Source of the DNA: Limnobacter sp. CACIAM 66H1
GTDB lineage: Bacteria > Pseudomonadota > Gammaproteobacteria > Burkholderiales > Burkholderiaceae_B
Assembly: GCF_001601825.1 (NCBI RefSeq)
Contig: NZ_LUJK01000010.1
Span: 16,342-80,341, forward strand
Reading direction: 5' to 3'
Length of the DNA stretch: 64,000 nt
Under the pieces are notes generated by a model, which had not been told where the DNA came from, searched no databases, and saw only the letters and a program-made list of their open reading frames with translations. Positions 39,734 through 49,977 of the stretch are shown one piece after another. A program made the translations under genes and the position numbers. Numbering within the stretch: position 1 is the stretch's first letter; each line of letters begins with the position of its first letter.

Positions 39734-39896
39734 TGACTGGTCATCGTGCGACCCATTGCAAGTTCAGCTCCCCGTACTCCCGTGCAGCGCTTCGCCATCA
39801 CCACGCAACTCGCAGCTGTGTTTGGTGCCCAATCGGCGGCGGTGTTTCGATCGCCTCGCCTTCAAGAAAACTACGAGGGAGCGGAACCCAAGCCGA

Positions 39897-40565
39897 TTAA
39901 ACCAGCACCGTGCTATTCCATGCCGCCATGGCCAGCGCAGCGCGTTGCTCAACTACCTTGGCTACATTGGCTACACCGTCCAGCCCCGCAGTCAGCCATG
40001 TGCCACCCACCGCTTGCACTGCTTTGATTTCACGCCACTGCGGCAGGTTTTCCAGTGTAACGCCCCCGGTGGGTATCACACGTGCCGTGGCCAACGGTGC
40101 GGTAATTCCTGCCAAGGCTTTGGGGCCACCTGCTGCCATGGCCGGAAAAAACTTCAGCAATTCAAACCCCAGTTCAAGCCCGCGCATCATTTCCGATGCT
40201 GTGGCGGCACCGGGAACCCAGGCATATCCTTTTTTCAGGGCGTGTTCAGCCAGGGTTTCAGTGAGGCCCGGTGAAATAAACAGCGTGGCTCCAAGGTCCG
40301 CGCTTTGATCAAATTGTGCTGGCGTTAAAACCGTGCCTGCAGACAGCTGCATTTGAGGAAAACGCCTGGCGATCTCGCCCAAGGCTTCAAGCGCAACCGG
40401 GGTGCGCAATGTGATTTCAATTTGAGTGATGCCACCTGCGCAAAGTCCTTCCGCAATTTCCAGTCCTTGTGTGAGGTCGCTGATCACTACCACGGGCAAA
40501 ACGCCTTGCTGCAACCAGTGTTGTGTGCGTTCAAGGCGTGTGTCGGGTTTGTATTGGGTGTTCAT
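39897..40565 (-). CDS. eda: 2-dehydro-3-deoxyphosphogluconate (KDPG) aldolase
   Basis: 222 aa. LPVVVISDLTQGLEIAEGLCAGGITQIEITLRTPVALEAL, AGTVLTPAQ, FPAMAAGG, PTGGVTLENL. Confidence 0.95.
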   Translation of the reverse strand: MNTQYKPDTRLERTQHWLQQGVLPVVVISDLTQGLEIAEGLCAGGITQIEITLRTPVALEALGEIARRFPQMQLSAGTVLTPAQFDQSADLGATLFISPGLTETLAEHALKKGYAWVPGAATASEMMRGLELGFELLKFFPAMAAGGPKALAGITAPLATARVIPTGGVTLENLPQWREIKAVQAVGGTWLTAGLDGVANVAKVVEQRAALAMAAWNSTVLV

Positions 40566-42373
40566 GGTTTGTCCTTGTTGAGCAGGGGAAACAGGTTACT
40601 GGCCCCCTCTTCTGCGCTGCTTACCGTGTTTCTCCACACCTGAAAATATCCGCGCCCATGGCTGACTGCCTGCGTGGGTGTGGGCATGGGCTCTCGGTTA
40701 CTCAAATCGGCCGTGGTCTGTAAAACGCCCTCATGGGCATCTACCCGCACCATATCGCCATCGCGAAGCCGCGAAATGGGCCCATCGGCTTGGGCCTCAG
40801 GGCATACATGAATGGCCGACAACACTTTGCCCGATGCGCCACTCATGCGACCATCGGTTACCAAGGCCACTGGTAAGCCTTGGTCTTGCAGAATACCCAG
40901 AATGGGTGTGAGTTTGTGCAGCTCGGGCATGCCGTTGGCACGTGGGCCTTGGTGGGCCAGTACCACCACTACGGGTTGCGTCAATTCGCCCTTGTTGAAC
41001 GCATCAATCACCTGGTGTTGATCGGTGAATACGCGGCAAGGCGCTTCGACAAACCGGTGTTCCTGTTTCACCGCCGACACTTTGCACACGCCTCGGCCCA
41101 GGTTGCCTTTCATCAGGCGAATACCGCCGTCTGGCTGAAAGGGATTGGTGTATGGACGCAGCACCTCGGTGTTGCGTGAGGCACCTGGTTTGCGGGTAGA
41201 GAAGGTTTCTGAGGCGGGCAGCACTTCGGCCACGGTGTTGGCCATGGTGGTGCCCCATATGGTGAGCGCGTCTCCATCTACAAATCCGCCGTCCATCAGC
41301 GTGGACAGCAAGCCCGCTGTGCCACCTGAGGCTTGAAATGCATTCACATCTTCCGTGCCGTTGGGGTACACCCGTGTAAGCAGCGGGGTGACACTGGAGA
41401 TGATCTCCAGGTCGGTCCAGTCGATCAAGTAGCCAGCTGCACGGGCCACGCTAATCCAATGAATGGTGTGGTTGGTTGAACCACCCGAGGCCATCAGGCC
41501 CACCAATGCATTGATCAAACAGCGGGAATCCACCAATGCACCGAGTTTTAATGCCGGGTTGCGCGTGGCACTTTCAATGGCACGTACGCTTTCACCAATC
41601 AGCGCCTGGCGCTGAGGGCTGCTGGGTGGCTCGAATGCACCACCGGGAAACTGCAAGCCCATGAAGTCGAGCATCAGCTGGTTGGAATTGGCCGTGCCAT
41701 AAAACGTGCAGGTGCCCGGGCTGTGGTATGCCTTTTCCTCGGACTGCAACAGGTCTTCGCGGCTTGCTTTGCCCTGTGCAGCCAGTTGGCGTGTTTTGGC
41801 TTTCTCGGAATTGGATAGGCCTGTTTCCATGGGGCCGGCGGGAATGAATACAAAAGGCAAGTGGCCAAAGCCCAAGGCGCCGATCAACAACCCTGGTGCA
41901 ATTTTGTCGCACACACCTAACAAAATGGCGCCGTCAAACACATCGTGCGAAAGACCCACGCAGGCTGACAGTGCAATCACATCGCGTGAAAAAAGCGACA
42001 ACTCCATGCCTTCGCGGCCTTGGGTGACACCGTCGCACATGGCCGGTGTGCCGCCCGCCACCTGTGTCGTGGCACCCAGCGCACGGGCATGCTTGGCGAT
42101 CAATTCAGGGTAAACCGCAAATGGCTGATGGGCCGACAACATGTCATTGTATGCAGTCACAATTCCAAGGTGCGGCGATTTGTGCAGTGAAATAACGCGT
42201 TTGGTACTGCTGGGGTAAATGGCTGTGGTGTGAGCAAGGTTGGCGCAGCCCACGGCCGTGCGGTCTTGAGGGCCTTGTGGCAAGCTGTTCAAGTAGGCAG
42301 TGCGTGTGACCGCTGAGCGTTTCTCAATGCGCTCCCGAAGTGCCATCAATGTGGGATGTAGTGTGGTTGCCAT
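40562..42373 (-). CDS. edd: Phosphogluconate dehydratase
   Basis: 603 aa. [71 protein letters not shown]. Confidence 0.96.
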   Translation of the reverse strand: MATTLHPTLMALRERIEKRSAVTRTAYLNSLPQGPQDRTAVGCANLAHTTAIYPSSTKRVISLHKSPHLGIVTAYNDMLSAHQPFAVYPELIAKHARALGATTQVAGGTPAMCDGVTQGREGMELSLFSRDVIALSACVGLSHDVFDGAILLGVCDKIAPGLLIGALGFGHLPFVFIPAGPMETGLSNSEKAKTRQLAAQGKASREDLLQSEEKAYHSPGTCTFYGTANSNQLMLDFMGLQFPGGAFEPPSSPQRQALIGESVRAIESATRNPALKLGALVDSRCLINALVGLMASGGSTNHTIHWISVARAAGYLIDWTDLEIISSVTPLLTRVYPNGTEDVNAFQASGGTAGLLSTLMDGGFVDGDALTIWGTTMANTVAEVLPASETFSTRKPGASRNTEVLRPYTNPFQPDGGIRLMKGNLGRGVCKVSAVKQEHRFVEAPCRVFTDQHQVIDAFNKGELTQPVVVVLAHQGPRANGMPELHKLTPILGILQDQGLPVALVTDGRMSGASGKVLSAIHVCPEAQADGPISRLRDGDMVRVDAHEGVLQTTADLSNREPMPTPTQAVSHGRGYFQVWRNTVSSAEEGASNLFPLLNKDKP

Positions 42374-42413
42374 TGCACAGCCCTTGGTCAGATTACTTGT
42401 AGAGGTGTGTTGT

Positions 42414-42430
42414 TTGTAACATAATTACAA
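42414..42430. promoter_or_regulatory. HexR-like operator between divergent edd and zwf
   Basis: TTGTAACATAATTACAA, a near-perfect 17-bp palindrome resembling the HexR consensus TTGTAAT-N3-ATTACAA. Confidence 0.6.
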
Positions 42431-42467
42431 GAAATTAGCAATTTATGTAACTTATTTGGAAAATACC

Positions 42468-43934
42468 ATGACCGACAATTCCCCCCTGCCCGTTGGCGCG
42501 TTCACCTTTGTGTTGCACGGTGCGGGCGGAGACCTGGCCAAGCGAAAAATCATTCCCGCATTGGCACACCTTGCCAAGTCGGGCTATTTCTCGACCGAGT
42601 CCAGAATCATTTTTGCACAACGCGAGGCCTTAACGCCCGGCGAAGCCCTGGCTCAGGTGGACTCATTTCTGAAAGCAGCGGGTGATGAGGCTGCACGCGA
42701 GTCCATCCCGGCCTTGTTGCCTTACTTGCACACTTTGCAGGTGGTGCTGGGCACACCAGAGTCATGCCGGGCCATGAGTAACGCAGTGGCTGGAAGCCCC
42801 GAGCCAGTGGTGCATTATGCCGCCCTGCCTTCATCGCGGTTTATTGATTTGATCAATTGCATTCCCACCGTACGCGACCCTGAAAAGCTTCGCTTGGTGC
42901 TGGAAAAGCCCTTGGGTTTTAACGCGAAAGAATCTGCCTTGATTGAAGAAGCCGTGGCCGCCAAGCTCGATGAATCGCAGGTGTATCGCATTGATCACTA
43001 CCTGGGTAAACAGGCTGTACAAAACATGCTGGCGCTGCGATTGGGCAACCGGATTTTCGAGCCCTTGCTGACCCGCGAGCATGTGTCCCATGTGCAAATT
43101 ACCGTGGCTGAAGATTTGGGTGTGGAAGATCGCGCCGGTTTTTATGAACATGCCGGTGCGCTTCGAGACATGGTTCAAAGCCATATTTTGCAGCTGTTGG
43201 CGATTGTGGCCATGGAACCGCCAGTCAGCCTGGAGGCCAATTCATTGCGCGATGAGAAGCTCAAGGTATTGCGCTCTTTGAAGGTGCCGCAGGTGACGGG
43301 TATTCCAGAGATCGTGGTGGGCCAGTATGGAGAGGGTTTTGTGAAAGGCCAGCCTGTGCCCAAGTACCGCAGTGAAAAAGGTGTCGCCGCAAATTCAACT
43401 ACAGAAACGTATGTGGCGTTTCGAACCGAGGTGCAAACCTGGCGATGGGCAGGTGTGCCGTTTTTGGTGCGCACAGGCAAGCGCATGCCACGCCGTTTTG
43501 CAGAAATTGTGATTCAGTTTCGCGATGTGCCCAAGCCCCTGTTTGAACCGGTGGGCGGCCAATGGGTGGGCAACCAGTTGGTGATCCATTTGCAGCCCGA
43601 GGACAAACTTGAGCTGAAGTTGCTGGCAAAAACACCGGGCGAGCGTGAACGCTTGAAGCCAGTGTCGCTCGACCTGGATTTTTTCAATACCTGGCGCATT
43701 CCAGTGCGTGACGCTTACGAGCGATTAATCACCGATATTTTGCGCGGGCGACTGGGTTTGTTTCTGCGTCGTGATGAGGTACAAACCCAGTGGCAATTTG
43801 TGGATCGTATTTTGAATGACCTGAAAAGCCACGGCATGGAGCCCGTGCCCTACACCAGCGGCACCTATGGCCCTTCATCGGCCACAGCCATGGCATTGCG
43901 GGCCAATTCATTGTGGTCGGAGGATGGGTTGTGA
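42468..43934 (+). CDS. zwf: Glucose-6-phosphate 1-dehydrogenase
   Basis: FVLHGAGGDLAKRKIIPAL, YRIDHYLGKQAVQNMLALR, VPFLVRTGKRMPRR. Confidence 0.97.
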   Translation: MTDNSPLPVGAFTFVLHGAGGDLAKRKIIPALAHLAKSGYFSTESRIIFAQREALTPGEALAQVDSFLKAAGDEAARESIPALLPYLHTLQVVLGTPESCRAMSNAVAGSPEPVVHYAALPSSRFIDLINCIPTVRDPEKLRLVLEKPLGFNAKESALIEEAVAAKLDESQVYRIDHYLGKQAVQNMLALRLGNRIFEPLLTREHVSHVQITVAEDLGVEDRAGFYEHAGALRDMVQSHILQLLAIVAMEPPVSLEANSLRDEKLKVLRSLKVPQVTGIPEIVVGQYGEGFVKGQPVPKYRSEKGVAANSTTETYVAFRTEVQTWRWAGVPFLVRTGKRMPRRFAEIVIQFRDVPKPLFEPVGGQWVGNQLVIHLQPEDKLELKLLAKTPGERERLKPVSLDLDFFNTWRIPVRDAYERLITDILRGRLGLFLRRDEVQTQWQFVDRILNDLKSHGMEPVPYTSGTYGPSSATAMALRANSLWSEDGL

Positions 43935-46690
43935 GCAACAGCGTGAATCAGGATGACAAGGACCAGCAATTGCGCGACGACATTCGCCTGTTGGGTGCTT
44001 TGCTGGGTGAAATCATCGCCGAGCAGCAAGGTTTGCCGGTATTTAATGCGATTGAAGAAGTAAGGCAGTTGTCGGTGCAGTACCGGCGCTTTGATGACAA
44101 GGCAGCACGCGCCAAACTGGAAGCTCGGCTTGAGGCTTTGTCGCAAGATGAAACCATTTCACTGATACGCTCTTTCTCGATTTTTTCGATGTTGAGCAAT
44201 ATTGCTGAAGACTGCCATTTGATTCGACGCAATCGCCAGCATGAACTGGCGGGTATGCCCGCGCGCGAGGCCAGCCTGGATTACACCATCCCCGAGTTGG
44301 AACGCGTGGGTGTGAATCGTGATGCAGTGCTTGCACGCCTGAAACAAACCGAATCTGTGCCAGTGCTTACCGCGCACCCCACCGAGGTGCAGCGCAAAAG
44401 TGTGCTGGATGCACAGCAAAGCATCATCGCGCTGATCCGCCACCGCGATGAAATTCAATTGACGCGTGAAGAGGCCAACGCCTGGCGGGATGAACTGAAA
44501 GCGGCCGTGCAGCGCTTGTTTCAAACCCGTTTGCTGCGCCGAAACAAATTGAGTGTGATTGACGAGGTCAACAATGCGCTGGCCTATTTCGACTCCACTT
44601 TTTTTGCGCAGGTGCCGCAGGTGTACCGCAAGCTGCAAAGCCTCCTGAATTTGCCCAGCACGGACAACTTTTTGCCCGTGAATGAGGACCCACTGGGCAA
44701 GGTGTTGACGGTGGGCTCGTGGATTGGTGGCGATCGCGATGGCAACCCGTTTGTGACTGCGCAGGTGCTGGACACCTCGTTGAAAATTCAAAGTCGCAAA
44801 GTGCTGGAGCATTATCTGGCCGAGGTGAATTGCCTGATTCGCGAATTCAGCGTGACCGATTATTTCTTGAAACCCAATCCGCCTTTGACCGAATTGGCCA
44901 ATGCCTCGGGGGAAGATTCAGCCCACCGCATGGATGAAACGCTGCGCCGCGCCTGTGTGGCAATTCGCAAACGGCTGGAAGCCACCTTTCAGCAAGCGGC
45001 TCAGGGCGAGTGCACTGCCCAGGCCTATGCAAGCCCAGCTGATTTTCTGGCCGATTTGAATACCCTGTTTTCTGCGCTGAATGACAACGGCATGCAGCGA
45101 ATTGCAGAAGGTCGTTTGGCGCTGCTGGCGCGCAAGGTGAAGGTGTTTGGTTTCTCTTTGATGGCTTTGGACCTTCGCCAAAACAGCGATGTGTTTGAAG
45201 AGGTGATTGCTGATTTGCTCAAGCAATCCACCCTGGGGAAAATTGATTACCTGGCCTGTGGCGAAGCCCAACGCGTTGAGCTTTTGTGTGCTGAACTGCG
45301 CACCCCTCGTTTGCTGTTCAGTGATTCCCTGCAGTACAGCGAGCGCACCCATTCAGAAATGGCGATTTTCAGAAAGGCCAAACTTGCCCATCAAATTCTC
45401 GGTGCTTCGGCCATTCAGAACTGCATCATTTCCAAAACCGCATCGGTGAGTGACCTGCTTGAACTGGCGGTGCTGCTGAAAGAGGCCCATTTGTTGAATG
45501 TGGCCACGGGCGAGATTGCCGTCAATGTGGTGCCTTTGTTTGAAACCATTGGCGACTTGCAGGCCGCGCCCGACATCATGAATCGTTTGTTCGGCATTCC
45601 CGAATACCGCACCTTGGTAGCTTCGCGCGGGCATGTGCAGGAAGTGATGCTGGGCTATTCAGACAGCAACAAGGATGGCGGTTTTGTCACTTCCGGTTGG
45701 AGCCTGTACCAGGCCGAAATTGGTTTGGTGGATGTGTTTGCAAAACACGGCATCAAGATTCGCCTGTTCCATGGCCGGGGTGGTTCGGTGGGGCGCGGTG
45801 GCGGTTCGAGCTACCATGCCATTTTGGGTCAACCACCGGGTGCGGTGGATGGTCGCATTCGTTTGACTGAACAGGGCGAAGTGATCGCCGCCAAGTACGG
45901 TATTGAATCGCTGGGTCGGCGCAACCTGGAGGTGTTGGTGTCAGCGAACCTGATGGTGTCTGAACACACCGAGCTGACGCGTGAAGTACCCGCGAAGTAC
46001 TTGGAACTCATGGCGAAGCTGTCGGAACATGCCTTCAACGCTTACCGGGATTTGGTCTACAACACCGATGGATTTCTGGATTACTTCAAACAGTCCACGG
46101 TCATTTCTGAAATTGCCAGTTTGAACATTGGTAGCCGCCCCGCGTCCCGCAAAGCCAACTGGACTATTGAAGATTTGCGCGCCATTCCCTGGGTGTTCAG
46201 CTGGGCGCAAAGCCGTGTGATGTTGCCGGGGTGGTATGGCTTTGGCACGGCGGTGGCCACTTTGCGTACCCGCTTGAGCGAGCCCGAATTGCAGGATCTG
46301 CAAGCCATGGCGAAACAATGGCCCTTCTTTAACACCATGCTGTCAACATTGAACATGGTGCTGGCCAAAGCGGACATGGCGATTGCATCGCGTTATGCCG
46401 CCATGGTGGAAGACGCTGCACTGCGTGACAAAGTGTTTGGCCGCATTGCCGCCGAGCATGCACGTGCCGTGGAAGGGCTGTTGTGGCTGACTGGGCAACA
46501 AGAATTGCTGGCGGACAACCCATTGCTGAAACGTTCCATTGAAGCGCGTTTTCCGTATGTCGACCCGCTGAACCATGTGCAGGTTGAACTGTTGCGCAGG
46601 CACCGCCAAGGCGAACTGGATGAGCGCGTGGCGCGCGGCGTTCACCTGTCGATCAACGGCATTGCCACTGGCTTAAGGAACAGTGGCTAG
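43931..46690 (+). CDS. ppc: Phosphoenolpyruvate carboxylase
   Basis: LTAHPTEVQRKSVLDAQ, GSWIGGDRDGNPFVTA, MLGYSDSNKDGGFVTSGWSLY, FHGRGGSVGRGGGSSYHAILGQPPG, C-terminal TGLRNSG. GTG start overlaps the zwf stop. Confidence 0.97.
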   Translation: MSNSVNQDDKDQQLRDDIRLLGALLGEIIAEQQGLPVFNAIEEVRQLSVQYRRFDDKAARAKLEARLEALSQDETISLIRSFSIFSMLSNIAEDCHLIRRNRQHELAGMPAREASLDYTIPELERVGVNRDAVLARLKQTESVPVLTAHPTEVQRKSVLDAQQSIIALIRHRDEIQLTREEANAWRDELKAAVQRLFQTRLLRRNKLSVIDEVNNALAYFDSTFFAQVPQVYRKLQSLLNLPSTDNFLPVNEDPLGKVLTVGSWIGGDRDGNPFVTAQVLDTSLKIQSRKVLEHYLAEVNCLIREFSVTDYFLKPNPPLTELANASGEDSAHRMDETLRRACVAIRKRLEATFQQAAQGECTAQAYASPADFLADLNTLFSALNDNGMQRIAEGRLALLARKVKVFGFSLMALDLRQNSDVFEEVIADLLKQSTLGKIDYLACGEAQRVELLCAELRTPRLLFSDSLQYSERTHSEMAIFRKAKLAHQILGASAIQNCIISKTASVSDLLELAVLLKEAHLLNVATGEIAVNVVPLFETIGDLQAAPDIMNRLFGIPEYRTLVASRGHVQEVMLGYSDSNKDGGFVTSGWSLYQAEIGLVDVFAKHGIKIRLFHGRGGSVGRGGGSSYHAILGQPPGAVDGRIRLTEQGEVIAAKYGIESLGRRNLEVLVSANLMVSEHTELTREVPAKYLELMAKLSEHAFNAYRDLVYNTDGFLDYFKQSTVISEIASLNIGSRPASRKANWTIEDLRAIPWVFSWAQSRVMLPGWYGFGTAVATLRTRLSEPELQDLQAMAKQWPFFNTMLSTLNMVLAKADMAIASRYAAMVEDAALRDKVFGRIAAEHARAVEGLLWLTGQQELLADNPLLKRSIEARFPYVDPLNHVQVELLRRHRQGELDERVARGVHLSINGIATGLRNSG

Positions 46691-46703
46691 CAGGGAGTGA
46701 ATT

Positions 46704-47498
46704 GTGGAAACGGTACAAATTGCCAGCTGGAATGAGTTTGTGGCCTTGACCTCAGAATGCGACGGTTGGGCGTTTCGGGGATTGCAGGATGCCGACTGGC
46801 CGCTGCTAAGTTCCTTGTCGCGCTACCTTCAGAATTACGTGCCTGACAAAACATTCTGGCGCTCGCGCGAAGAACGTGCCTTTCGGATTTTTCGCCGCAA
46901 GGCGCACAATTATTTGCCCGATGCCAGTGTGCTGGACGACGACATTCGTTGCCTGGCCTTGATGCAGCATCACGGTGCACCCACTCGCATGCTCGACTTC
47001 ACGAAGTCGCCTTTTGTAGCTGCGTTTTTTGCCTTGGAAAGAGCGGTAAAAAATTCGGCCGTGTTTGCCTTGGACACTCCACGGTTGTGGATGGCCACGC
47101 CGATCAACAATGCCACCCTGCACCGCGACATGATAGACCCGCGTATTCCAGGCAATTTTGAGCGTTACTTTGCAACCAATGCCAACGACATCATGTGGGT
47201 GGGCGAACCCGACCAGATGGATCGGCGGCTGGTGGCGCAATCAGGTACGTTTGTGGTGCCGGGTGTGTTGGACAAACCGATTGATGAAATTATTCAACAG
47301 TACGAGACCGGCCCTGCGATGATCCGCAAGTTCATTTTGCCGGCCAGCATTCGAAAAGAGGCCATGTTGGCCCTGTACCGAATGAACATCACGCATGCCA
47401 CGCTGTTTCCAGACCTCGACGGGCTTTCACGCTCCATTTCTTATGAGCTTGAAATTACCTGGCCGGGGCATGTGCTGGCCGAAAGGAAATCGCAGTGA
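46704..47498 (+). CDS. FRG domain-containing protein
   Basis: 264 aa. GWAFRGLQDADWPLLSSLSRYL at the N-terminus, LALMQHHGAPTRMLDFTKSPFVAAFFAL; characteristic FRG motifs. Confidence 0.85.
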   Translation: METVQIASWNEFVALTSECDGWAFRGLQDADWPLLSSLSRYLQNYVPDKTFWRSREERAFRIFRRKAHNYLPDASVLDDDIRCLALMQHHGAPTRMLDFTKSPFVAAFFALERAVKNSAVFALDTPRLWMATPINNATLHRDMIDPRIPGNFERYFATNANDIMWVGEPDQMDRRLVAQSGTFVVPGVLDKPIDEIIQQYETGPAMIRKFILPASIRKEAMLALYRMNITHATLFPDLDGLSRSISYELEITWPGHVLAERKSQ

Positions 47499-47512
47499 GC
47501 TGATGCGCTAGT

Positions 47513-48733
47513 TCAGCTTCGGCTTTCCTGGCGGTATTCTTCTAGCTTGTTGCCCCGGTACACCTGTTTAAAGAAAATGGGTGTCAGGAAGGTGGTGACA
47601 ATGCCCATTAACACCAAGGTTGAGAACATGGTAGGGCCAATAAAGCCGTTCTGGTAGGCAATGCCGGCCACCACCAGTTCCATCACGCCACGGCCGTTGA
47701 GTACTGCCCCCAAACCCAATGATTCCCGGTGCTCCATTCCCACCATCAAACCGCCCAGCCAGCCCGCGAACAGTTTGGTGACAATCGACACCACGATGAC
47801 GATGAATGGGAATTCCCATTCGCTGAGGCTGACCAGTTGAAGTTCAAGGCCCAGATATGCAAAGAAAATAGGGCCCAGAAAACCGTTGGTAATTGACCCG
47901 AGCGTGCCTTGCAGGTCTTTGTAGCGCGAGGCGATGAAGTGTTTTTTGTCCAGAAACAGCGCACCAAAAAATGCACCAATCACAAAGTGAAAACCCAAAG
48001 CCTCACTGATGGTGCCAAACACCAGAACAAACACAATCACAATGCCGAACAAAGCCTCAGGACCAAATACCTTGATCATGGATTCTGGCAAGGCCTGCAC
48101 ATTCACATTGCGTTTTTCGAGCCAGTTCAGCAATTGGTTCAGCCCCACCACCACCAGGCCCATGGCCATCAGTTTCAGGGTGGCTATGCCCACAGCCACG
48201 CTGGCGTCGCCCAGTGTGAGTGTTTCAGGCAGGTTCAGCACAATACCCAGAATAAAAAGCGCAGCCACGTCGTTGACCACTGCGGTGGCCAGTGAAAATT
48301 TGGCAATCGGGGTGTGCAAAATTCCGAGGCTGTCCATCAGCTTTACGGCCACAGGCAATGCGGTGATTGAAATGCACAGGCCCAGAAAAATCATGCGCAT
48401 GATGTCCTGACCAAATGCTGCCGCAACCAACACACCACCACCGAAGGGAATGAAAAAGCTGATGGCTGCCAACATAAGCCCGCGCCCTTTCATGGCGCCC
48501 ACAATGTCGGAAAAGCGCATTTCAAGGCCGGCATTCAAAATGATCAGAAACACAGCCAATTCAGTCACGCCGGCAAGGGCTTTGTTGGGTTCAATCAAAC
48601 CCAGAATGGCCGGGCCCAGCAATACCCCGGCCAGAATTTCACCGATCAGCTCGGGCTGGTTGTAGCGTGCAAACAGGCGGCCGAACAAGCGGGCGACCAC
48701 AATAAGCAATAGCAAGCTGGACAGCAGTGACAT
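47513..48733 (-). CDS. Cation:proton antiporter (CPA2/Kef type)
   Basis: 406 aa multi-TM. ELIGEILAGVLLGPAILG, LFLIILNAGLEM, GLCISITALPVAVKLM, AVLNGRGVMELVVA. Confidence 0.9.
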   Translation of the reverse strand: MSLLSSLLLLIVVARLFGRLFARYNQPELIGEILAGVLLGPAILGLIEPNKALAGVTELAVFLIILNAGLEMRFSDIVGAMKGRGLMLAAISFFIPFGGGVLVAAAFGQDIMRMIFLGLCISITALPVAVKLMDSLGILHTPIAKFSLATAVVNDVAALFILGIVLNLPETLTLGDASVAVGIATLKLMAMGLVVVGLNQLLNWLEKRNVNVQALPESMIKVFGPEALFGIVIVFVLVFGTISEALGFHFVIGAFFGALFLDKKHFIASRYKDLQGTLGSITNGFLGPIFFAYLGLELQLVSLSEWEFPFIVIVVSIVTKLFAGWLGGLMVGMEHRESLGLGAVLNGRGVMELVVAGIAYQNGFIGPTMFSTLVLMGIVTTFLTPIFFKQVYRGNKLEEYRQESRS

Positions 48734-48845
48734 AGTGAAATTTACAGAAAGATGGCGATTGAGTTTACCACTGGCAAGCTTAGGGTTAACGCGGAGAACT
48801 CAATGTGGTCAAATGTGCTGTTTCAATCTTTTGACTTGGCGTTGT

Positions 48846-49388
48846 ATGTTCGATTCTGAAAAGCACCTGGAAGAAACCTGCATCACCAGCACACGCGTGT
48901 TTGACGGGCATTTGATGAAAGTGAACCAGGACACAGTGCGCCTGCCCAATGGCGAACAATCGGTGCGCGAATACACGGTGCACCCGGGTGCAGTGGCCAT
49001 TATTCCCATTCTGGATGACGGTCGCTTTGTGATGGAGCGGCAATTTCGCTACCCTCTGCACCGCGTGTTTCTGGAATTCCCGGCTGGCAAAATTGATCCG
49101 GGTGAAGACCCAGTGGCCACGGCTCACCGGGAACTGCTGGAAGAAACCGGATATGTGGCACAAACGCTGGAATACATCACCACCGTTCACCCGGTCATTT
49201 CCTATTCCACAGAAAAGATCGAGTTGTATGTGGCGCGTGGTTTAACCCTGCAAGAACGACAGCTGGACCACAATGAGTTTCTGGACGTGGTGCTGGTTGA
49301 ACCTGCCGAGTTGATGAGGCAGATCAAGGCAGGTGAAGTCAGTGATGTGAAAACGATTATTGGAGCGTTTTGGGTGGCACAAACCTGA
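48846..49388 (+). CDS. NUDIX hydrolase (ADP-ribose pyrophosphatase-like)
   Basis: NUDIX box with 23-residue spacing: GKIDPGEDPVATAHRELLEETGY. Confidence 0.92.
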   Translation: MFDSEKHLEETCITSTRVFDGHLMKVNQDTVRLPNGEQSVREYTVHPGAVAIIPILDDGRFVMERQFRYPLHRVFLEFPAGKIDPGEDPVATAHRELLEETGYVAQTLEYITTVHPVISYSTEKIELYVARGLTLQERQLDHNEFLDVVLVEPAELMRQIKAGEVSDVKTIIGAFWVAQT

Positions 49389-49968
49389 AGTCGCACAGTG
49401 GGTGTGCTTGGGCAATGGTTTGGGCGCGTTGCAATTGCAAACCCCACTGCGCAGCCATTTGGTGGTCCAGGCTGCAGGCGGCATGGCGGGTTAGTTCAGG
49501 CACGCCCTGCTGTTTAAAGTAATTGGCCAGCGGGCAAACAGTGACATCAAAGGCCACCGCACCGTTGGTGGGGTGCACTGCGCGTACAAACGGTTTGGTG
49601 AACATCACCTTGAACATGAGGTTGGTCAACCACCGTGCGCGCACCAGTGCTTTTGCGCTGCGCAGGCGAGACAGCTTGAAACCCAATTCAATCGGCGGAC
49701 CAAATAGTTGCCAGTTGATGGTTTCAATCAACTGGCCTGCTTCGGTGCGGGGCATTCCCTCTTCCAGTGCTGCGCGGTACAAGGCCACATCCCATTCCAT
49801 GTAGCGCATGATCAACCCCAAGCCCAACGAATGTGGTGGGCGTGTGTGTTGAATACTTTGTTGAATGCGCTGCGCAGTTTGCCACAGTGGCGCAGTGACA
49901 ACTGGCTTGACCTGCCTGGCAAAAGCATGGTTTGGCAAGTAAAACCGCAGCGCAGCCAGCAGGTTCAT
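49357..49968 (-). CDS. L-2-amino-thiazoline-4-carboxylic acid hydrolase-like protein
   Basis: 203 aa. FDVTVCPLANYFKQQGVPELTRHAACSLDHQMA..CDFRFV resembles the ATC hydrolase family pattern. Confidence 0.6.
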   Translation of the reverse strand: MNLLAALRFYLPNHAFARQVKPVVTAPLWQTAQRIQQSIQHTRPPHSLGLGLIMRYMEWDVALYRAALEEGMPRTEAGQLIETINWQLFGPPIELGFKLSRLRSAKALVRARWLTNLMFKVMFTKPFVRAVHPTNGAVAFDVTVCPLANYFKQQGVPELTRHAACSLDHQMAAQWGLQLQRAQTIAQAHPLCDFRFVPPKTLQ

Positions 49969-49977
49969 GGCGAGGCC

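Noticed and set aside
39592-39804. 70 aa minus-strand ORF in the hairpin-rich region
   Set aside because: No domain, and overlapping ORFs of similar length occur on the other strand; the inverted-repeat structure explains the region better than coding.
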